64,000 bases of DNA. Origin: Ferruginibacter sp. (GTDB lineage: Bacteria > Bacteroidota > Bacteroidia > Chitinophagales > Chitinophagaceae). Location: assembly GCA_025362235.1 (NCBI GenBank), contig JANYGZ010000077.1:1-64000 (forward strand). The letters run 5' to 3'. This document shows, piece by piece, positions 8,137 through 17,368 of the stretch. The notes under the pieces were generated by a model. It did no database searches, was not told where the DNA came from, and saw only the letters and a list, made by a program, of their open reading frames with translations. Every line of letters starts with the position of its first letter. Positions within the stretch are counted from its first letter, which is position 1. The translations under genes and the position numbers were made by a program.

Positions 8137-8144
8137 TAATTTTG
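8137..8144 (+). promoter_or_regulatory. Predicted -7 box of deoC
   Basis: TAATTTTG matches the Bacteroidota -7 consensus TAnnTTTG and sits 16 bp before the deoC ATG, predicting a leader of about 13 nt. A good -33 TTTG is not seen, so this is tentative. Confidence 0.4.
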
Positions 8145-8160
8145 CCCAATACAATAAAAT

Positions 8161-8823
8161 ATGCAGATAGCCGCTTACATTGACCACACCGTTTTAAAGC
8201 CAACTACACTTGTTACAGATATTGAAAAACTTTGCTCCGAAGCCATGCAATACCATTTTGCAGTGGTATGTGTACCCCCGCCCTTAGTAAAAAAAGCTGC
8301 TGCTTTGGTAAGTGGCAGCGGTGTTAAAGTAGCTACTGTTATTGGCTTTCCATTTGGTTACTCCGCCATTGAAGCAAAAGTTGCTGAAACCGTTTTGGCC
8401 ATTATAGATGGGGCCGATGAACTGGATATGGTAATCAATATCAGCGCCCTTAAAAATAACGACTGGCAGTTTTTAGCCGGGGAAATAAACGCTGTTTTAC
8501 CTATCGTAAGAAAGAGAAATAAAATAATAAAAATAATTATTGAAAGCGGTTTACTAACCAATGAAGAAATCATTAAATGCTGCGACCTGTATGGGGCTGC
8601 TGGGGTTGATTTTTTAAAGACCTCAACCGGCTATGCAGAAAAAGGTGTCACCGTAGAAGCTGTACAACTGATGCGTAAACACCTGGCAGATAAAATACAG
8701 ATCAAAGCAAGTGGTGGCATAAAAACCTATACTTTTGCCAAACAACTGATAGATGCCGGTGCTACAAGGATTGGCTGCAGCAGCAGTATAAAAATTGTAA
8801 ACGAAGCCGGACAGTTAAATTAA
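8161..8823 (+). CDS. deoC: Deoxyribose-phosphate aldolase
   Basis: Cleaves 2-deoxy-D-ribose 5-phosphate to glyceraldehyde 3-phosphate and acetaldehyde during deoxynucleoside catabolism in the cytosol. The 220-aa protein matches bacterial DeoC in length. It shows YIDHTVLKP at 6-14, VATVIGFPFG at 57-66, ADELDMVIN with the proton-relay Asp at 89, the Schiff-base lysine K153 in FLKTSTGY, and the second active-site lysine K182 in IKASGG. No other nucleoside catabolism gene is adjacent. It is followed after 28 bp by a SPOR-like gene on the same strand, which may be cotranscribed. Confidence 0.96.
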   Translation: MQIAAYIDHTVLKPTTLVTDIEKLCSEAMQYHFAVVCVPPPLVKKAAALVSGSGVKVATVIGFPFGYSAIEAKVAETVLAIIDGADELDMVINISALKNNDWQFLAGEINAVLPIVRKRNKIIKIIIESGLLTNEEIIKCCDLYGAAGVDFLKTSTGYAEKGVTVEAVQLMRKHLADKIQIKASGGIKTYTFAKQLIDAGATRIGCSSSIKIVNEAGQLN

Positions 8824-8851
8824 ACGGAACAGTTTTTGTCAATAGCTTATT

Positions 8852-9319
8852 ATGAAAAAAATATTTTTTGTATTGCTTCCTTTTTTTACAGTACCCCAGG
8901 CTATGGCACAAACTGCAACTGTAAGTGTAAAAGATACGGCTAACCTTGGCAAGGTAACCGTGTACAAAGACAGCCGTCTGGATGCACTGGTAAAAAAAGA
9001 AGGGGAATCGAATGAAATTTATGCGCTTAGCCCAAAGTCGGCAAAAGGTTACAGGCTGATGCTTTTAAATACCAGCGACAGGCCATTGGCCATGAATTTA
9101 AGGGCAAAGTTATTGCAGCGGTATCCCGAGCAAAAAGTGTATATGAGTTTTCAGCCGCCATATATCAAAATAAAATTTGGTAATTTTTCAGAACCGGACG
9201 AAGCAGAAAAATACAGGAAGGAAATTATCAAAACCAAATTGGTTGCTAATATATACTTATTACCAGAAATTATTGAAGTGAAACCTGATAAAGACAAGGA
9301 TAAAGAAGCCAGTAATTAA
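8852..9319 (+). CDS. Exported SPOR-domain protein
   Basis: A small 155-aa protein with a cleavable signal peptide (about residues 1-19, ending AMAQ) and a C-terminal region with the SPOR fold pattern: KGYRLMLLNTSDRPLAMNLR, then KVYMSFQPPYIKIKFGNFS and DEAEKYRKEII, where Y-I-K-I-K-F-G-N-F is the hallmark strand. SPOR domains bind denuded peptidoglycan glycan strands, so a periplasmic envelope role is likely. The short length and lack of other domains mean its precise job is unknown. The C-terminus is a highly charged Lys/Asp tail. Confidence 0.8.
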   Translation: MKKIFFVLLPFFTVPQAMAQTATVSVKDTANLGKVTVYKDSRLDALVKKEGESNEIYALSPKSAKGYRLMLLNTSDRPLAMNLRAKLLQRYPEQKVYMSFQPPYIKIKFGNFSEPDEAEKYRKEIIKTKLVANIYLLPEIIEVKPDKDKDKEASN

Positions 9320-9388
9320 TTGAATAATGTGAGGCAAATTTTTAGTGCCGATAAAACCACCAGTTTACAAATAATATAAATACAAACC

Positions 9389-10579
9389 GTGAGTGAACCT
9401 TTACAACAGCAAATAAAAAACCTGGCAAAACAATATGCTGATGAGTTTATTGAAGTACGCCATCACCTGCATACACATCCCGAATTAAGTTATAAAGAAT
9501 TTGAAACGTCTGCTTACATACAACAAAAATTAACTGCATTAAATATTCCTTTTGAAGTAAAAGCTACTACAGGCGTTATTGGTTTACTGAAAGGTAAAAA
9601 CCCCGATAAGCGGGTGGTAGCTTTAAGAGCCGATATGGATGCGTTACCCATAACAGAAGAAAATGATGTGCCTTATAAATCTGTGAACCCCGGTATCATG
9701 CACGCTTGCGGGCATGATGTACATACTACTTGCCTGTTGGGTGCAGCAAAAATTTTAAGCAGTTTAAAAGATGAGTGGGAAGGAACGGTGAAACTTATTT
9801 TTCAGCCCGGCGAAGAAAGAAACCCCGGTGGCGCCAGTTTATTGATTAAAGAAGGGGTGTTGCAAAATCCTGCACCACAAAATATTTTTGCCTTGCATGT
9901 ACACCCCGGCTTACCCGTGGGTAAACTTAGTTTCAGGGGCGGCATGGTAATGGCCAGTGCTGATGAAATTTATATTACCATCCGGTCAAAAGGCGGCCAT
10001 GCTGCAGCGCCACAAAATACTGCGGATACTATTTTAATTGCGTCACATTTAATAGTGGGCCTGCAACAAATTGTCAGCCGCAATAATGATCCGTTTAACC
10101 AATCCGTATTATCTATTACTTCTTTCCAGGGTGGTTATACTACCAATGTTATTCCCTCAGAAGTAAAGCTGATGGGCACTTTCAGGGCCATGAACGAAGA
10201 GTGGCGTTTTAAGGCACATGGGCTTATCACTAAAATAGCCACCGGGCTGGTACAAGGTATGGGTGCCGAGATTGACATAAAAATTGATGTGGGCTATCCT
10301 TTTGTTTTAAACAATCCCGCATTGAATACTGCGGCTCGAAAAAAAGGCGAAGCATATGTTGGTGCCGACAATGTTGAGGAAACAGAACTAAGAATGGGTG
10401 CAGAAGATTTTGCCTATTATTCTCACCAAATACCGGGTTGCTTTTTCAGGCTGGGTGTTGGTAATAAAGCAAAAGGCATTTCAATAGGTGTACACACGCC
10501 AACTTTTAATATTGATGAATCGGCCATTGAAATTGGTATGGGTATGATGGCTTTGTTGGGGGCTACGGGGACTGAGTAA
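9389..10579 (+). CDS. M20 family amidohydrolase (N-acyl amino acid / hippurate hydrolase type)
   Basis: A 396-aa metallohydrolase of the M20D group that removes acyl groups from amino acids. The start is GTG. Metal-site motifs are visible: ADMDALPITEE at 81-91, HACGHDVH at 105-112 (with Cys107 and His109), FQPGEER at 138-144 with the catalytic and metal Glu pair, ALHVHPGLPVG, and the C-terminal MGAEDFAYY and GVHTPTF with the last His. A lid/dimerisation domain (GGHAAAP onward) lies in the middle. No signal peptide is seen, so it is cytosolic. The substrate (hippurate, N-acetyl-diaminopimelate or another acyl amino acid) cannot be fixed from sequence. Confidence 0.92.
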   Translation: MSEPLQQQIKNLAKQYADEFIEVRHHLHTHPELSYKEFETSAYIQQKLTALNIPFEVKATTGVIGLLKGKNPDKRVVALRADMDALPITEENDVPYKSVNPGIMHACGHDVHTTCLLGAAKILSSLKDEWEGTVKLIFQPGEERNPGGASLLIKEGVLQNPAPQNIFALHVHPGLPVGKLSFRGGMVMASADEIYITIRSKGGHAAAPQNTADTILIASHLIVGLQQIVSRNNDPFNQSVLSITSFQGGYTTNVIPSEVKLMGTFRAMNEEWRFKAHGLITKIATGLVQGMGAEIDIKIDVGYPFVLNNPALNTAARKKGEAYVGADNVEETELRMGAEDFAYYSHQIPGCFFRLGVGNKAKGISIGVHTPTFNIDESAIEIGMGMMALLGATGTE

Positions 10580-10647
10580 AGAGTAATCTATATATTCGAA
10601 AATATAATCATTGGCTGTAAGTTTAGACAAAAATTCAAAAATACATT

Positions 10648-11325
10648 ATGATTTTATACTTGCTTTTAATTATCGTATTTGGACTGATCATTTTGGTTTC
10701 AGTTGGACTTGTAATCTTTGGATTAATTAAAAAGCGGAAAAATATTTTAGTTACATCAGCTATCCTTTTTACAGTTGGGATAATTGGTTGTGCTTTTTCA
10801 GCCTTGACATACACAAAAAAAACATTAGAATATGTGAAAAGCAAAGAGTTTCAAGATGACACAAAAAAAGGAGCAGAAATTATTGGGCAAACAGTTGGCT
10901 CGACAACTTCAGGAATTTCAAATGGTTTATCAAAGACACTTGACGAAGCCGCTATAAAAAATCTTGCAAGCAAATCTGCAATCATATTAAGCAAGGTAAC
11001 AAAGACCATTGCCTCAAACTTAGACTCAACACTCGGACACAAAAATATTTTCTTAGATAAAACTCTTGAAAACAGTGGAATCGAACTTGGTAGAGCTGAT
11101 GAAAGATACAACTCAAAGACAAACAACTTAGGGGTTTTTATTGAATTTAAAAACGATTTTAAAGGAATTCTAAGAATTACAAACTTTGACCAAACAGGGC
11201 AAAAAATTGAAGTTGTAGATAAAACTATAAATGCTAAAGCTGGACAAAATAAAGTTGAAGTATTTGGTTTTTTGCATTCAGACTTAGGCCTGACGACTTA
11301 TTACATTATCTCAAAACCTGAGTAG
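10648..11325 (+). CDS. Hypothetical membrane protein with two N-terminal TM helices
   Basis: A 225-aa protein of unknown function. Two membrane helices (about residues 2-27 and 34-56) are followed by a soluble domain of about 165 residues. The middle part (EIIGQTVGSTTSGISNGLSK, then LASKSAIILSKVTKTIASNL) is small-residue-rich and probably helical. The end (IKVEV-like strands near GQNKVEVFGFLHSDLGLTTYY) looks beta-rich. The gene is AT-rich, stands alone, stops with TAG, and is followed by a segment resembling the borders of acquired single-gene inserts. I recognise no family. Confidence 0.65.
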   Translation: MILYLLLIIVFGLIILVSVGLVIFGLIKKRKNILVTSAILFTVGIIGCAFSALTYTKKTLEYVKSKEFQDDTKKGAEIIGQTVGSTTSGISNGLSKTLDEAAIKNLASKSAIILSKVTKTIASNLDSTLGHKNIFLDKTLENSGIELGRADERYNSKTNNLGVFIEFKNDFKGILRITNFDQTGQKIEVVDKTINAKAGQNKVEVFGFLHSDLGLTTYYIISKPE

Positions 11326-11461
11326 AAAAAGCTTTCGCCCTTGGTGTTCTACTCTTCATACCAAACAAAACATCTAATCACGTGAGCCGCCGTCTGGTCT
11401 CCGAACAACGGTATAAATTGCTGGGTGATTTTTTTATTCTCAGCTAAAAAAATAAATTATC

Positions 11462-11856
11462 ATCAACCTTAATCAAATAACCGTTCCAGTAATTGGTGTT
11501 CAAAAATCAATTGAGTTTTATAAAAAATTAGTACTGCATTTAATTGTTCAGTCGCAACCGCATTTTGCAAGGTTTCAGTGCCCTGATGGCGTGCTACATT
11601 TTCCTTACACCAGGTTAACCAACTGCCTTCCGGGGAAGGTATATGGATTTATTTTGAAGTGGAGAAATTAGACCTGTATATTCAAATACTCATTAACCAG
11701 GGAATTATTTTTGAAGAATTACCCAATGATAAGCCATGGTTATGGCGGGAAGCAAGATTAAAAGATGTGGATAATAACCAGGTAATTCTTTATTTTGCCG
11801 GCACCAACAGAACAGGCCCGCCATGGAAAATTCCATCCTCCACATTAATATGCTGA
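11462..11856 (+). pseudogene. VOC-fold (glyoxalase/bleomycin resistance-like) protein, frameshifted
   Basis: Two frames together encode one VOC-superfamily protein. Frame one from 11462 reads INLNQITVPVIGVQKSIEFY, then HFARFQCPDG. At about 11591 the reading must jump (two extra bases or one missing) to continue as ATFSLHQVNQLPSGEGIWIY, then FEVEKLDLYIQ, EELPNDKPWLWREARLKD and a GTNRTGPPWKI end. No ATG is present at the expected start, and frame one hits TAG soon after the shift. VOC proteins are metal-dependent dioxygenases, lyases or drug-binding proteins, and this one's original role is unknown. Either a decayed gene or a sequencing indel could explain the break; the missing start favours decay. 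Confidence 0.8.
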
Positions 11857-12033
11857 AGATTAAGGGCATTGAAAATCATTTTTGTACCTTGCTTCTTATT
11901 TATTAAAATATTACCCTTTATTCACTTTAATAAAAACTTAATTGTAACCATGTGCTTAAATATTGGGTTAAAAAAATAAGCATTAATATATTCTATAGCG
12001 GTTACAAAAAAATTAAGGAATAGTAAAAAAGTT

Positions 12034-14382
12034 ATGTCAAAAGAATTAAGTAAACAACAGGCCCTGGAATATCATGCCAAAGGCAGGCCAGGAAAAATTG
12101 AAGTAATACCCACCAAAGAATACAAAACACAAAGAGACCTTTCCCTTGCCTATTCGCCCGGTGTAGCAGTGCCTTGTCTTGAAATTGCCGCTAACCCCGA
12201 AGACGTATATAAATACACTGCCAAGGGAAACCTTGTAGGCGTTATCAGCAACGGCACTGCAGTATTAGGTTTGGGCAATATTGGGCCGGAAGCAGGCAAA
12301 CCTGTGATGGAAGGAAAGGGTGTATTGTTTAAAATTTTTGCCGATATTGATGTATTTGATATTGAGATAAATGAAACTGACCCGGAAAAATTTGTACAGA
12401 TAGTAAAGGCGCTGGAGCCAACTTTTGGCGGCATTAACCTGGAAGACATAAAGGCGCCGGAATGCTTTTATATAGAACAAAAGCTGAAAGAGGAATTGAA
12501 AATTCCCATCATGCACGACGACCAGCACGGTACCGCCATTATATCGGCAGCCGCTTTGTTAAATGCGCTTGAATTGCAAAAAAAGAAAATAGCTGATGTG
12601 CGTATAGTGGTGAATGGTGCAGGGGCCGCGGCAATGGCTTGTATGAAATTGTACGAATCGCTGGGTGCCAAACACAGCAATTTTATGGTGTTTGACAGAA
12701 AAGGAATTTTATACAAAAGCAGGGAAGATGTAGAAGACCTGAAAAAAGATTTTTGTGTAGATGATAAGTATAAAGAATATGATTTGGTTAAAGCATTAAA
12801 AAATGCTGATGTATTTGTTGGTCTTAGTGTAGGTAATGTGGTAACTGCAGAAATGGTGAAAACCATGGCCAAAAACCCTATTGTATTTGCACTGGCAAAT
12901 CCCGACCCTGAAATAGCATACGATGTTGCAGTGGGCAGTCGAAAAGATTTGATCATGGCCACGGGCAGAAGTGATTACCCCAACCAGGTTAATAATGTAT
13001 TGGGCTTCCCTTATATATTTCGTGGTGCCTTAGACGTTAGGGCAACAACCATCAATGAAGCGATGAAACTGGCAGCGGTAAAAGCATTGGCAGCTTTAAC
13101 AAGAGAACCGGTACCGGATATGGTTAACCTTGCTTACAATGAAAAAACAATTTCCTTTGGTGCAGATTATATTATTCCAAAAGCATTAGACCCCCGCCTG
13201 CTCTCTACCGTGGCCCCTGCTGTAGCAAAAGCAGCAATGGATAGTGGTGTGGCAAAATACCCCATTGAAGATTGGGAAGCATATAAACTGGAGCTGAATA
13301 AACGCCTTGGTTTAGACAACCAGCTAAGCCGCGTAATAGGCAGTAAAGCAAGAAAGGACCCGAAAAGGGTGGTATTTGCAGATGCGGAAAATATAAAGAT
13401 TTTAAAAGTTGCCCAGCTGGTAGTGGAAGAAGGGGTGGGCTACCCTATTTTATTGGGTGATGTAAAAAGAATATCAAAACTGGCGGCTGAAAATGGTATA
13501 GACCTGGAAGATATGCCCATCATTGATCCAAAGGCGGAAGAATATGAAGAATTGCGGAAACAGTTTGGCGATGTGTTTTATGCAAGGCGACAACGCAAGG
13601 GCGTTAATAAACATGATGCCTATAAATTAATGCGTGACAGAAATTATTTTGGTTGCATGATGATAGAATGTGGAGAGGCAGATTGTATGATCAGTGGTTT
13701 AACAAGGAATTATCCTGATACCATTAGACCAGCCTTGCAAATTTTTGGCACTGAAGCCGGTGTTAAAAAAATTGCGGGCATGTATATTATGCTTACCAAG
13801 CGGGGCCCTTTATTTTTGGCGGATACCACCATCAATTTTAACCCAACAGCAGATGAACTGGCCGAAATAACTTTGCTTACAGCCAAAATGGTGAAGCAGT
13901 TTAATATTGTACCCCGCATTGCAATGCTCTCCTACTCTAACTTTGGAAGCAGCGATTCGCCCGAAGCAAACCTTGTTCGCAGTGCAAGGGAAATGGTAAA
14001 AGCAAAAGAACCTTCTTTGATCTGTGATGGTGATGTGCAGGGTATCCTGGCATTTAATAAAGAAATATTAAAAGACAATTATCCGTTTACAGAATTATTG
14101 GATGGAGAAGTAAATACATTGATTTTCCCAAATCTTGCTGCAGGCAATATTGCCTATAATTTATTACAGGAAGTAGGCGGAGCCGACGCCATTGGCCCCA
14201 TATTACTGGGGTTAAGAAAACCCGTTCATGTATTGCAGCTTGGAAGTTCCATCCGTTCTATTTTTAATGTAGTACTGATAGCAGTAGTAGATGCCCAAAT
14301 GAAATGCGATACAAATACACATGAGGCCATCAACAATAGCAAATGGTGGAAAAAGTTTAAAAGAATTGCACATGATTTATAA
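12034..14382 (+). CDS. maeB: NADP-dependent malic enzyme with phosphotransacetylase-like domain
   Basis: Oxidative decarboxylation of malate to pyruvate with NADP reduction, linking the TCA cycle to gluconeogenesis and NADPH supply. The 782-aa length is typical of the MaeB fusion. An N-terminal malic domain ([11 protein letters not shown] at about 37-47; MHDDQHGTA at about 160) is followed by an NAD(P)-binding domain ([37 protein letters not shown]). The C-terminal half (from about 430) resembles phosphate acetyl/butyryltransferase, with LEDMPIIDP and [11 protein letters not shown] stretches; in relatives this half is regulatory and binds acetyl-CoA. It is monocistronic, with a GC-rich structured element downstream. 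Confidence 0.95.
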   Translation: MSKELSKQQALEYHAKGRPGKIEVIPTKEYKTQRDLSLAYSPGVAVPCLEIAANPEDVYKYTAKGNLVGVISNGTAVLGLGNIGPEAGKPVMEGKGVLFKIFADIDVFDIEINETDPEKFVQIVKALEPTFGGINLEDIKAPECFYIEQKLKEELKIPIMHDDQHGTAIISAAALLNALELQKKKIADVRIVVNGAGAAAMACMKLYESLGAKHSNFMVFDRKGILYKSREDVEDLKKDFCVDDKYKEYDLVKALKNADVFVGLSVGNVVTAEMVKTMAKNPIVFALANPDPEIAYDVAVGSRKDLIMATGRSDYPNQVNNVLGFPYIFRGALDVRATTINEAMKLAAVKALAALTREPVPDMVNLAYNEKTISFGADYIIPKALDPRLLSTVAPAVAKAAMDSGVAKYPIEDWEAYKLELNKRLGLDNQLSRVIGSKARKDPKRVVFADAENIKILKVAQLVVEEGVGYPILLGDVKRISKLAAENGIDLEDMPIIDPKAEEYEELRKQFGDVFYARRQRKGVNKHDAYKLMRDRNYFGCMMIECGEADCMISGLTRNYPDTIRPALQIFGTEAGVKKIAGMYIMLTKRGPLFLADTTINFNPTADELAEITLLTAKMVKQFNIVPRIAMLSYSNFGSSDSPEANLVRSAREMVKAKEPSLICDGDVQGILAFNKEILKDNYPFTELLDGEVNTLIFPNLAAGNIAYNLLQEVGGADAIGPILLGLRKPVHVLQLGSSIRSIFNVVLIAVVDAQMKCDTNTHEAINNSKWWKKFKRIAHDL

Positions 14383-14456
14383 AAGGTTTACTGTTTTGGT
14401 TTTTAGTTTATTAATATTGAGAATTTTGGGTGCATTCCAAATTGAGGCTACCGGTT

Positions 14457-14513
14457 TCGGCCGGTGCGGACTCCGGCCGAGGCTGAGCCGTGGTTGGTGT
14501 CCGCACCAACCAC
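14457..14513. repeat. GC-rich structured element with alternative pairings
   Basis: In the 263-bp gap between maeB and the permease gene, a GC-rich island stands out. TCGGCCGG (14457-14464) pairs with CCGGCCGA (14473-14480). GTGGTTGGTG (14490-14499) pairs with CACCAACCAC (14504-14513) around a TCCG loop. In addition GGTGCGGAC (14463-14471) is exactly complementary to GTCCGCACC (14499-14507), which would break both hairpins. No T-run follows, so it is not a classical terminator. It may be a dispersed palindromic element or a structured RNA leader of the mlaE/mlaF unit. Confidence 0.7.
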
Positions 14514-14645
14514 TTGTTGCTGTTAGATCCGATATCCATAGGATTTAAAAAGCGCACAAAATGTATTAACATGCAAAAAGTATCAAAATCAAATTTATCT
14601 TCGTCTTTAACAACAGAATAATAAACAGTAAACTGCAAATTAATA

Positions 14646-15389
14646 ATGGATTTTTTTACACATTTCGGCCGCTATCTTTTAATGATCAAAGGGATGTTTA
14701 GCAGGCCCGAAAATTTTAAAATGTACTGGAAAGAATTTATGCATCAATGCAATGATATCGGCATTGGTTCTTTGGGTATTGTATCTATCATTTCTGTATT
14801 TATTGGTGCAGTTAGTGCCGTACAAACAGCCTACCAGCTGGTAAGCCCGATAATACCAGCCGAAACCATCGCTACTATTGTAAGGGATACAGTAATACTG
14901 GAGTTTGCACCTACTTTGGTATGTATTGTTTTGGCTGGTGTAATTGGCAGTAAAATTGCCAGCGAACTGGGTAATATGAGGGTGAGCGAACAAATTGATG
15001 CTTTGGAAATTATGGGTATCAATACCAAGGCATATTTAGTAATGCCTAAAATTGCTGCTGCCCTGCTGACAATACCGCTTTTGGTAATTATATCAATGGT
15101 GCTGGGCATTTGGGGGGGAAGGCTTGCAGGAGTTGCATCCGGAATATTGTCTACCGCTACATTCGACAGGGGCCTGATAATGGATTTTATTCCCTACAAC
15201 GTAATTTTTGCGTTGATTAAATCGTACACATTTGCTTTTATCATCAGCAGTATACCCGCTTATTATGGTTATTATGTAAAAGGTGGCGCACTGGAAATTG
15301 GCCGCAGCAGTACCAAAAGTGTAGTGGTAAGTTGTATTATGTTGTTGTTTGCCGACTATGTTTTAACGCAGCTATTATTAACCCATTAA
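14646..15389 (+). CDS. mlaE: MlaE-type lipid ABC transporter permease
   Basis: Inner-membrane permease of the MlaE/TTG2B family, which moves phospholipid between inner and outer membrane. The 247-aa protein has about five to six hydrophobic segments. The family signature is GVIGSKIASELGNMRVSEQ, then DALEIMGINTKAYLVMPK, and it ends with a Y-Y-V-K-G-G-A-L-E-I-G-R-S-S-T segment. It is followed 18 bp later by its ATPase partner, so the pair forms an operon. The MCE substrate-binding subunit (MlaD) that usually completes the complex is not encoded next to them. Cargo direction is not known from sequence. Confidence 0.93.
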   Translation: MDFFTHFGRYLLMIKGMFSRPENFKMYWKEFMHQCNDIGIGSLGIVSIISVFIGAVSAVQTAYQLVSPIIPAETIATIVRDTVILEFAPTLVCIVLAGVIGSKIASELGNMRVSEQIDALEIMGINTKAYLVMPKIAAALLTIPLLVIISMVLGIWGGRLAGVASGILSTATFDRGLIMDFIPYNVIFALIKSYTFAFIISSIPAYYGYYVKGGALEIGRSSTKSVVVSCIMLLFADYVLTQLLLTH

Positions 15390-15407
15390 TTTTTGTAGAA
15401 ACAGAAT

Positions 15408-16235
15408 ATGATTGAATTTAAAAATATCAAAAAAAGTTTTGGGGATAAAGTTGTACTTAATGATGTAAGCCATACGGTAGAGACGGGTAAATGCAATCTT
15501 ATTATTGGTACCAGCGGCAGCGGTAAAACAGTATTGCAAAAATGCCTGGTAGGTTTATTTGAACCAGACAGCGGCCAGATTATTTACGACGGGGTAGACT
15601 TTACAGATATGGATGAAGATGGCAGAAAAAACCTGCGCCAGCAGATAGGCATGCTTTTTCAGGGCTCTGCCCTATTTGATAGTATGACTGTAGAGCAAAA
15701 TGTAATGTTTCCGTTAGATATGTTCAGCAAAATGAACAATGCAGAAAAAAAGGAACGGGTAAACGAAGTGCTGAAAAAAGTAAACCTGGTAGATGCACAT
15801 AAAAAATTTCCGGCAGAAATAAGTGGCGGCATGAAAAAAAGAGTGGGTATTGCCAGGGCCATTGTATTAAATCCCAAATATTTATTTTGCGATGAACCCA
15901 ATTCGGGCCTTGATCCGCAAACATCTATGTTAATTGATAAACTCATCCACCAGATCACAAAAGAATTTAACATGACAACCGTTATCAATACCCACGACAT
16001 GAACAGTGTAATGGAGATTGGTGAAAATATTTTGTACATGTACGAGGGCCAGAAAGAATGGGTGGGTAATAACGAAGAGATTATTTTCTCAAAAAGCGAA
16101 AAGTTGAACAATTTTATTTTTGCCTCTAAATTTTTGCAGGATGCCAAAGACATGCGTATGCTGGAAGCAAAAGGCATTATTGCAGATGACAGGAATATGG
16201 ACGAGATGCTTAAAAATGGTAATGAAATAAAGTAA
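15408..16235 (+). CDS. mlaF: MlaF-type ABC transporter ATP-binding protein
   Basis: ATPase energising the MlaE permease encoded just upstream. The 275-aa protein shows Walker A GTSGSGKT at about residues 35-42, a Q-loop (IGMLFQGSALFDSMT), the ABC signature ISGGMKKRVGIARAI, Walker B KYLFCDEPNSGLDP, and an H-loop in NTHDMNSVMEIG. The Asn-Ser-Gly variant in the D-loop neighbourhood (EPNSGLDP) is typical of MlaF proteins. The C-terminal extension (FIFASKFLQDAKDMRMLEA onward) probably contacts a partner. The following gene, sucD, has its own predicted promoter, so the operon probably ends here. Confidence 0.93.
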   Translation: MIEFKNIKKSFGDKVVLNDVSHTVETGKCNLIIGTSGSGKTVLQKCLVGLFEPDSGQIIYDGVDFTDMDEDGRKNLRQQIGMLFQGSALFDSMTVEQNVMFPLDMFSKMNNAEKKERVNEVLKKVNLVDAHKKFPAEISGGMKKRVGIARAIVLNPKYLFCDEPNSGLDPQTSMLIDKLIHQITKEFNMTTVINTHDMNSVMEIGENILYMYEGQKEWVGNNEEIIFSKSEKLNNFIFASKFLQDAKDMRMLEAKGIIADDRNMDEMLKNGNEIK

Positions 16236-16334
16236 TAACAAGGTGAAAATGTGGAAATTTAGAAATGTGAAACTGTACGATTTACATCTTCGTTTACTAA
16301 TTCCCGAATTTGCTAATTTGCTGATTTACTCCCC
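16236..16334. other. Low-complexity intergenic words
   Basis: The segment after the MlaF-like gene is built from repeated short words (GTGAAAATGTGG then AAATGTGAAA; AATTTGCTAATTTGCTGATTT). It has no reading frame and no clear hairpin. Such wordy AT-rich spacers are probably non-functional slippage products; nothing else is seen here. Confidence 0.4.
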
Positions 16335-16342
16335 TATCTTTG
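16335..16342 (+). promoter_or_regulatory. Predicted -7 box of sucD
   Basis: TATCTTTG matches TAnnTTTG exactly and lies 43 bp before the sucD ATG, predicting a leader of about 40 nt. Upstream TTTG words occur at spacings of 14 and 22 nt, the latter near the accepted range for the -33 box. Confidence 0.45.
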
Positions 16343-16385
16343 CGAAAAATTTTTAATTATTCATTTCTAATTCTTAATTGATACC

Positions 16386-17261
16386 ATGTCAGTTCTAGTA
16401 AATAAAAACTCCAAAATTATTGTACAGGGTTTTACCGGTACAGAAGGTACATTTCATGCCACACAAATGATTGAATATGGCACCAACCTTGTTGGTGGCG
16501 TAACGCCGGGCAAAGGCGGCAGCACGCATTTAGATAAGCCTGTATTTAATACGGTAGCCGATGCAGTTAAAACAACGGGTGCCGATGTGAGTATTATTTT
16601 TGTACCACCTGCGTTTGCAGCTGATGCCATAATGGAATCGGCAGATGCTGGTATAGCATTAATTGTATGTATAACAGAGGGTATTCCGGTTCAGGATATG
16701 GTGAAGGTTAAAAATTATTTAATAGGCACAAAAGCAAGATTGATAGGGCCAAACTGTCCGGGTGTAATTACTGCCGATGAATGTAAAGTGGGGATCATGC
16801 CGGGCTTTATTTTTAAGAAAGGAAGAGTGGGTATTGTTTCAAAAAGTGGTACGCTTACCTACGAGGCTGCCGATCAGGTAGCAAAAGCGGGCCTTGGCAT
16901 ATCAACTGCTATTGGCATTGGCGGCGACCCGATTATAGGTACCACCACTAAAGAAGCGGTTGAACTGTTTATGAACGACCCTGAAACTGATGCCATTGTA
17001 ATGATTGGCGAAATTGGCGGCGGCATGGAAGCAGAAGCTGCCAACTATATTAAATCAACCGGTAATAAAAAACCGGTGGTTGGTTTTATCGCTGGTCAAA
17101 CAGCGCCTCCCGGTCGTCGTATGGGCCATGCCGGTGCCATTGTAGGCGGGGAAGATGATACAGCTGCTGCCAAAATGAAGATCATGGCATCCTGCGGTAT
17201 TATTGTAGTTGCAAGCCCTGCAGATATTGGTAAAACAATGGCAGAAGCATTGAAGAAATAA
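16386..17261 (+). CDS. sucD: Succinate-CoA ligase (ADP/GDP-forming) alpha subunit
   Basis: TCA-cycle enzyme subunit that forms succinate from succinyl-CoA with nucleotide phosphorylation. The 291-aa protein has a CoA-binding N-terminal Rossmann domain ([24 protein letters not shown]) and the ligase domain, with [30 protein letters not shown] and the phosphohistidine loop [13 protein letters not shown]. The beta subunit sucC is not in this window, so the two genes are separated in this genome, as seen in other Bacteroidota. It is followed by the second copy of the inverted-repeat element. Confidence 0.96.
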   Translation: MSVLVNKNSKIIVQGFTGTEGTFHATQMIEYGTNLVGGVTPGKGGSTHLDKPVFNTVADAVKTTGADVSIIFVPPAFAADAIMESADAGIALIVCITEGIPVQDMVKVKNYLIGTKARLIGPNCPGVITADECKVGIMPGFIFKKGRVGIVSKSGTLTYEAADQVAKAGLGISTAIGIGGDPIIGTTTKEAVELFMNDPETDAIVMIGEIGGGMEAEAANYIKSTGNKKPVVGFIAGQTAPPGRRMGHAGAIVGGEDDTAAAKMKIMASCGIIVVASPADIGKTMAEALKK

Positions 17262-17267
17262 TTTTTA

Positions 17268-17367
17268 TTTCACACAAAGAAAACTAAGCATACAAAGTAC
17301 ACTAAGGATATTCATTCAGTGTGTATTATTTTGTGGCCTTTGTTTTCGTTGTACCCTTTGTGTGAAA
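17268..17367. repeat. Inverted-repeat element, copy 2
   Basis: A 100-bp segment starting TTTCACACAAAG and ending CTTTGTGTGAAA, with arms that are only partly complementary inside, related to the copy at 1705-1810. It fills the gap between the convergent sucD and sulfatase genes almost completely and ends 2 bp before the sulfatase stop codon. In this place it could act as a bidirectional terminator or simply be a tolerated insertion. Confidence 0.75.
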
Positions 17368-17368
17368 C

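Noticed and set aside
14321-14638. Two overlapping small reading frames across the maeB-mlaE gap
   Set aside because: They arise from the GC-rich palindromic element, overlap maeB or each other on opposite strands, and have no family pattern.
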